Assembly: GCA_021399405.1 (NCBI GenBank)
Contig: JAAFKL010000395.1
Location: forward strand, 1-8,266
DNA length: 8,266 bases
Source of the DNA: Candidatus Heimdallarchaeota archaeon
GTDB taxonomy: Archaea > Asgardarchaeota > Heimdallarchaeia > Heimdallarchaeales > Kariarchaeaceae
Reading direction: 5' to 3'
The position numbers and the translations under genes were made by a program. Positions 6,017 to 8,266 of this stretch are shown here, one piece after another. Each line of letters begins with the position of its first letter. Within the stretch, counting starts at the first letter, position 1. The notes under the pieces were generated by a model that saw only the letters and a program-made list of their open reading frames with translations, searched no databases and had not been told where the DNA came from.

Positions 6017-7357
6017 CTAATGACTGCCGCCTGGAATCGATTTTAAAGGATAAATTTGCATGAGTGGAGGTAATTCAAAAACAATTTCGGCTAAATTCGC
6101 AAAATTTACTCTCTCCATTATAGGTGTTCTTCTCCTATAAGTCATATGATCTCTAATTTCTCGATAGCTGGAAAAAGTAACATGTTTATTTGTATTTTTA
6201 AACTTTATTTGAAATTTAGAAATACCTTCCTTATCAAGGTGAACATCTAATGAATTCAATGGTTGACGAAACTCGTATCCCCCGCCATGAGGTGTCATAT
6301 TTATTTTGGTAATTTTATTTGTTAGCCCTAAATTACGAATACGCTTCCCCTCAGACCATGATTCTATAAATTCTGGGGAGAGATTAGGTTTATGCTTAAC
6401 AGCTACTAAACCTTCCTCTGGATTAAACGCAATAGGCATGACTCCAGCGTGTTGTTGAGCACCAATAATATGTTTTTTTCCTTGATCAATTAACCCTTGA
6501 TGCGTAATCTCTTCAAGTTTTGTCCAACCTCCGTCATCAAAAATTTCAGAAACAGTAATATCTCTGTTTGCGGCATTTGCTTCATTAGTTTCAGCATATT
6601 GTTTCAAATAACGATTTTTTGCTTCCCCTTCAAGGAAAATCACATTCCCATGTGCTGTATCGACTTCATGAAATCCATCTTCATCACTTAACCAAGTTTT
6701 TGGATAATAAAGGAGATTTCCACCTACATGGCCCGAACAATGAACAACCACCCATCGGCGATGAGTATCTTCTCCAGTGTTTGGGTCTATCACATGATAT
6801 GCTCCAGCAAAATGATTTCCCTTGCCAAGTTGACTTAATTGATCCTGTCCAATCCGTTGTTGTGATTTTTGTAAATAATTTACAAGATCTACATCAGGTT
6901 GTGGATCTTCAATCTCATACATACTGAATCCACAACCATTTGGCAACGAATTATTTGTGGCAATCATTTTACCAAAATCAAAATCGATATACGCACCATA
7001 AGTGAACCCACGTTTGATTCTTTCAGGATTATAGGTGACAGTTCCATCAGGCGCAAATAAGATAAATGGATTTGATTTTTCAATATCTACACCCAAATAA
7101 TCCGCACCATACAACACCTTAGAAAATCCCACTTCCATAATCTTTGGTGCAATAGCACCGGCTCGCAAACCCACCGCAAGCGAGAAAATTCTTTCTTTTG
7201 CAAGTTTAAGCCAAGGTTCTAAACTGGACGACATACCAATAAATTTGACATTTGGTTTTTTTTCTGTAGTTTCCTGTGTATCTGCTTTTGCGCGATTACG
7301 AGATAACATTGTACTTGTGATTCTTAATCGCAGAATTTCCTTATAACTTTTTCTCAT
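6017..7357 (-). CDS. Divergent RtcB-family protein (RNA ligase-like)
   Basis: The 446-residue product follows the RtcB fold order. RtcB joins RNA 2',3'-cyclic phosphate or 3'-phosphate ends to 5'-OH ends, in tRNA splicing and RNA repair, using Mn2+ and GTP. Recognisable positions: FDFGKMIATNNSLPNGCGFSM (Cys142, matching the metal Cys), GKGNHFAGAYHV (N181, H182), VVVHCSGHVGG (H206, matching the HSGSRG segment), AANRDITV (matching the ANRQ segment), EITHQGL (H286), HIIGAQQHAGVMP (matching the VHRKGATRAFP segment) and TPHGGGYEF (H357, matching the nucleotidylated His in HGAGR). The family Asp three residues before the Cys appears to be Pro139, and the HRKGA and HGAGR motifs are altered, so activity is uncertain. 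Start ATG 7357 gives a 40-residue basic N-terminal extension; Met17 (7309) or Met42 (7234) are alternatives. No signal peptide. It is probably a paralogue alongside a canonical RtcB elsewhere. Confidence 0.78.
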   Translation of the reverse strand: MRKSYKEILRLRITSTMLSRNRAKADTQETTEKKPNVKFIGMSSSLEPWLKLAKERIFSLAVGLRAGAIAPKIMEVGFSKVLYGADYLGVDIEKSNPFILFAPDGTVTYNPERIKRGFTYGAYIDFDFGKMIATNNSLPNGCGFSMYEIEDPQPDVDLVNYLQKSQQRIGQDQLSQLGKGNHFAGAYHVIDPNTGEDTHRRWVVVHCSGHVGGNLLYYPKTWLSDEDGFHEVDTAHGNVIFLEGEAKNRYLKQYAETNEANAANRDITVSEIFDDGGWTKLEEITHQGLIDQGKKHIIGAQQHAGVMPIAFNPEEGLVAVKHKPNLSPEFIESWSEGKRIRNLGLTNKITKINMTPHGGGYEFRQPLNSLDVHLDKEGISKFQIKFKNTNKHVTFSSYREIRDHMTYRRRTPIMERVNFANLAEIVFELPPLMQIYPLKSIPGGSH

Positions 7358-7429
7358 AACAAAACTTGTTGATGTTTCAAATGCCTATACTTTCTAGAAG
7401 AATCAGAAACAATATCGAATATTTTGATC

Positions 7430-7447
7430 AAATTTTTATAAAAATTT
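7430..7447. promoter_or_regulatory. 18-bp perfect AT-only palindrome upstream of the RtcB-like gene
   Basis: AAATTTTTATAAAAATTT equals its own reverse complement. It lies in the 166-base gap between the small membrane protein gene and the RtcB-like gene, about 73-90 bases before the ATG. It contains a TATA-like core usable on the minus strand and could also act as an operator or, with its T5 tract, as a terminator for the upstream gene. AT-only palindromes arise by chance in such DNA, so the role is uncertain. A weaker TATA-like AAGTATAGG at about 7384-7392 sits closer to the start codon. Confidence 0.3.
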
Positions 7448-7523
7448 ATCAAACACATTGTATCTAAATTCGACTATAACATAATCACATGTTCATGAAA
7501 TACTGAAATACAGGATAATTTGA

Positions 7524-7787
7524 TTATAATCCGCTAGATTCAGAATCAACTTTAGGATCTACATAATACTTGTAGAGTAAGGGAATTATATACGGAGCAA
7601 TTCCAATTGAAACCATCAATAAACCAATTGTAATCACTATCGGACCAGTAGATGGAGCGCCTCGTAAACCGGCTCCAATTATAGAAAATCCCATTAGGAA
7701 AAATAATGACGTAAATAAGAGCTTGGAAAAAATACTCATTCCATCTCGTTTGAGATCTTTGGGTTTTGCCTTTGACACATATGACAA
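7524..7787 (-). CDS. Small two-helix membrane protein, unknown function
   Basis: I do not recognise this family. From TTG 7787 the product is 87 residues: a Lys-rich N terminus (SKAKPKDLKRDG), a first transmembrane segment at about 19-41 (IFSKLLFTSLFFLMGFSIIG), a tight RGAPSTGP loop, a second segment at about 48-72 (PIVITIGLLMVSIGIAPYII), then a short acidic tail with DPKVDSESSGL. Positive charge before helix 1 and the helix-loop-helix layout suggest both ends lie in the cytoplasm. Starts are ambiguous: TTG 7787, GTG 7778 or ATG 7739 (MSIFSK, 71 residues). The frame stays open 20 codons further upstream to a TGA at 7848-7850 without any standard start codon. The regular pattern of helices and a loop makes it a credible gene rather than a chance frame. 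It precedes the RtcB-like gene on the same strand by 166 bases. Confidence 0.65.
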   Translation of the reverse strand: MSYVSKAKPKDLKRDGMSIFSKLLFTSLFFLMGFSIIGAGLRGAPSTGPIVITIGLLMVSIGIAPYIIPLLYKYYVDPKVDSESSGL

Positions 7788-7921
7788 TTTTCGAAAGTCC
7801 TTTTTAGCTTTATCTCGCGCACACGCAGAATATCTATTTTTCCTATTTCATTTTTAATGAATGATTTATACTCCTATTTGCAAAACCATTAGTATTTATT
7901 ACTTGATGACTAATTTCAAGC
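7788..7921. promoter_or_regulatory. Divergent intergenic region with two promoters
   Basis: This 134-base gap separates the minus-strand small membrane protein gene from the plus-strand DUF547 gene and should carry both promoters. On the minus strand AAAAATAGATATTC (about 7828-7841) is a weak TATA candidate. On the plus strand the better candidate is at 7893-7900. No tRNA or hairpin-rich RNA is apparent. Confidence 0.4.
7893..7900 (+). promoter_or_regulatory. TATA-like box for the DUF547 gene, placed for a leaderless transcript
   Basis: TATTTATT is centred about 25 bases before the ATG at 7922, the archaeal TATA-to-start distance, so transcription would begin at or next to the start codon. 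No ribosome binding site precedes the ATG, in keeping with a leaderless message. Confidence 0.45.
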
Positions 7922-8266
7922 ATGGGAAGTCAAATAGTTGATAGCTCAACCCTACAAACTTATATTAAGGATGGTCGGGTTGATTATCAACAGTTACATA
8001 CTGATCCTTGGTTGAAAGACAATATCGCTAAGATAGAAGATGCTAACATTGAAAATTTTTCCCATAATGAAAAATTTGCATTTTGGCTGAATGCTTACAA
8101 TTTAATTACTTTGAAGGCTGTATGTCAGGAACTGCAAACAAATCCAAACTGGAAAGGAAATACTTCACTTGTTTCAAAAATTCGATTTTTTTATCTGCGT
8201 AAACACAAAGTAGCAGGAATGAAACTTTCATTGTATACATTGGAGAACAAAATCCTTAGAAAGAAA
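7922..8266 (+). CDS. DUF547-domain protein, N-terminal part (3' partial)
   Basis: The frame starts at ATG 7922, with an in-frame TGA at 7907-7909 just upstream, and remains open to the end of the window (115 residues seen). It carries the DUF547 hallmark FAFWLNAYNLITLKAV (residues 52-67), equivalent to the family's WINAYNAxTL motif, and the later VAGMKLSLYTLENKILRKK (97-115), equivalent to the SLxxIEHxIL motif. The first residues VDYQQLHTDPWLKDNIAKI match the usual VDYxxL lead-in. There is no signal peptide, unlike many bacterial members, so it is probably cytosolic. The biochemical function of the family is not established. It is divergent from the other genes and starts a new transcription unit. 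Confidence 0.82.
   Translation, partial: MGSQIVDSSTLQTYIKDGRVDYQQLHTDPWLKDNIAKIEDANIENFSHNEKFAFWLNAYNLITLKAVCQELQTNPNWKGNTSLVSKIRFFYLRKHKVAGMKLSLYTLENKILRKK

Noticed and set aside
5818..6063. 81-codon plus-strand frame spanning the GDPD and RtcB-like junction
   Set aside because: It is antisense to the GDPD catalytic motifs and the RtcB C terminus; no promoter or family features are seen.
6619..6927. 102-codon plus-strand frame inside the RtcB-like gene
   Set aside because: It is antisense to strongly conserved RtcB motifs and its translation shows no recognisable domain.
7480..7505. CATGTTCATGAAA-type short inverted repeat
   Set aside because: The self-complementary core is only a few bases, with no repeat copy or T-tract nearby; it is compatible with chance.

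Overview
The window is AT-rich, gene-dense DNA that reads as archaeal, most likely from an Asgard-type or related mesophilic archaeon; the phylum is a guess. The evidence is the Trm9-like tRNA methyltransferase fused to no other domain, an RtcB-family protein, short or absent 5' leaders behind TATA-like boxes (no clear Shine-Dalgarno sites), U-tract terminators without strong hairpins, and genes that appear to need TTG or GTG starts. No rRNA, tRNA, insertion sequence, integrase, or CRISPR array was seen.

Layout. Bases 1-1431 (+) hold the C-terminal part of a flotillin/SPFH protein whose tail carries three calcium-loop-like DxDxDG motifs. It converges on a minus-strand gene (1469-2134) for a secreted, membrane-anchored thioredoxin-fold protein with its own TATA box. 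A compact minus-strand operon follows, read from 5957 down to 2212: glycerophosphodiester phosphodiesterase, a double-domain metallophosphoesterase (ATGA overlap), a Trm9-like methyltransferase starting 3 bases after the previous stop, and a nitroreductase. A T9 tract ends it. Upstream, also on minus, are a divergent RtcB-like protein (6017-7357, followed by a T8 tract) and a small two-helix membrane protein (7524-7787). A divergent intergenic region then leads to the start of a plus-strand DUF547 gene that runs off the window at 8266.

How it may fit together. The operon pairs two phosphodiesterases (one expected to act on glycerophosphodiesters, the other of unknown substrate) with a tRNA-modification-type methyltransferase and a flavin enzyme; tight spacing suggests co-expression but no single pathway is evident. 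The most interesting points are: (i) the metallophosphoesterase is an internal duplication whose second copy has lost most metal ligands; (ii) the methyltransferase extends in frame well upstream of its first ATG, through its SAM-binding motif, and reaches a plausible start only by a one-base frameshift; (iii) the RtcB homologue keeps most catalytic positions but lacks the metal-binding Asp of the family; (iv) the flotillin tail with calcium-type loops. All family assignments are made by eye from motifs, not from a search.
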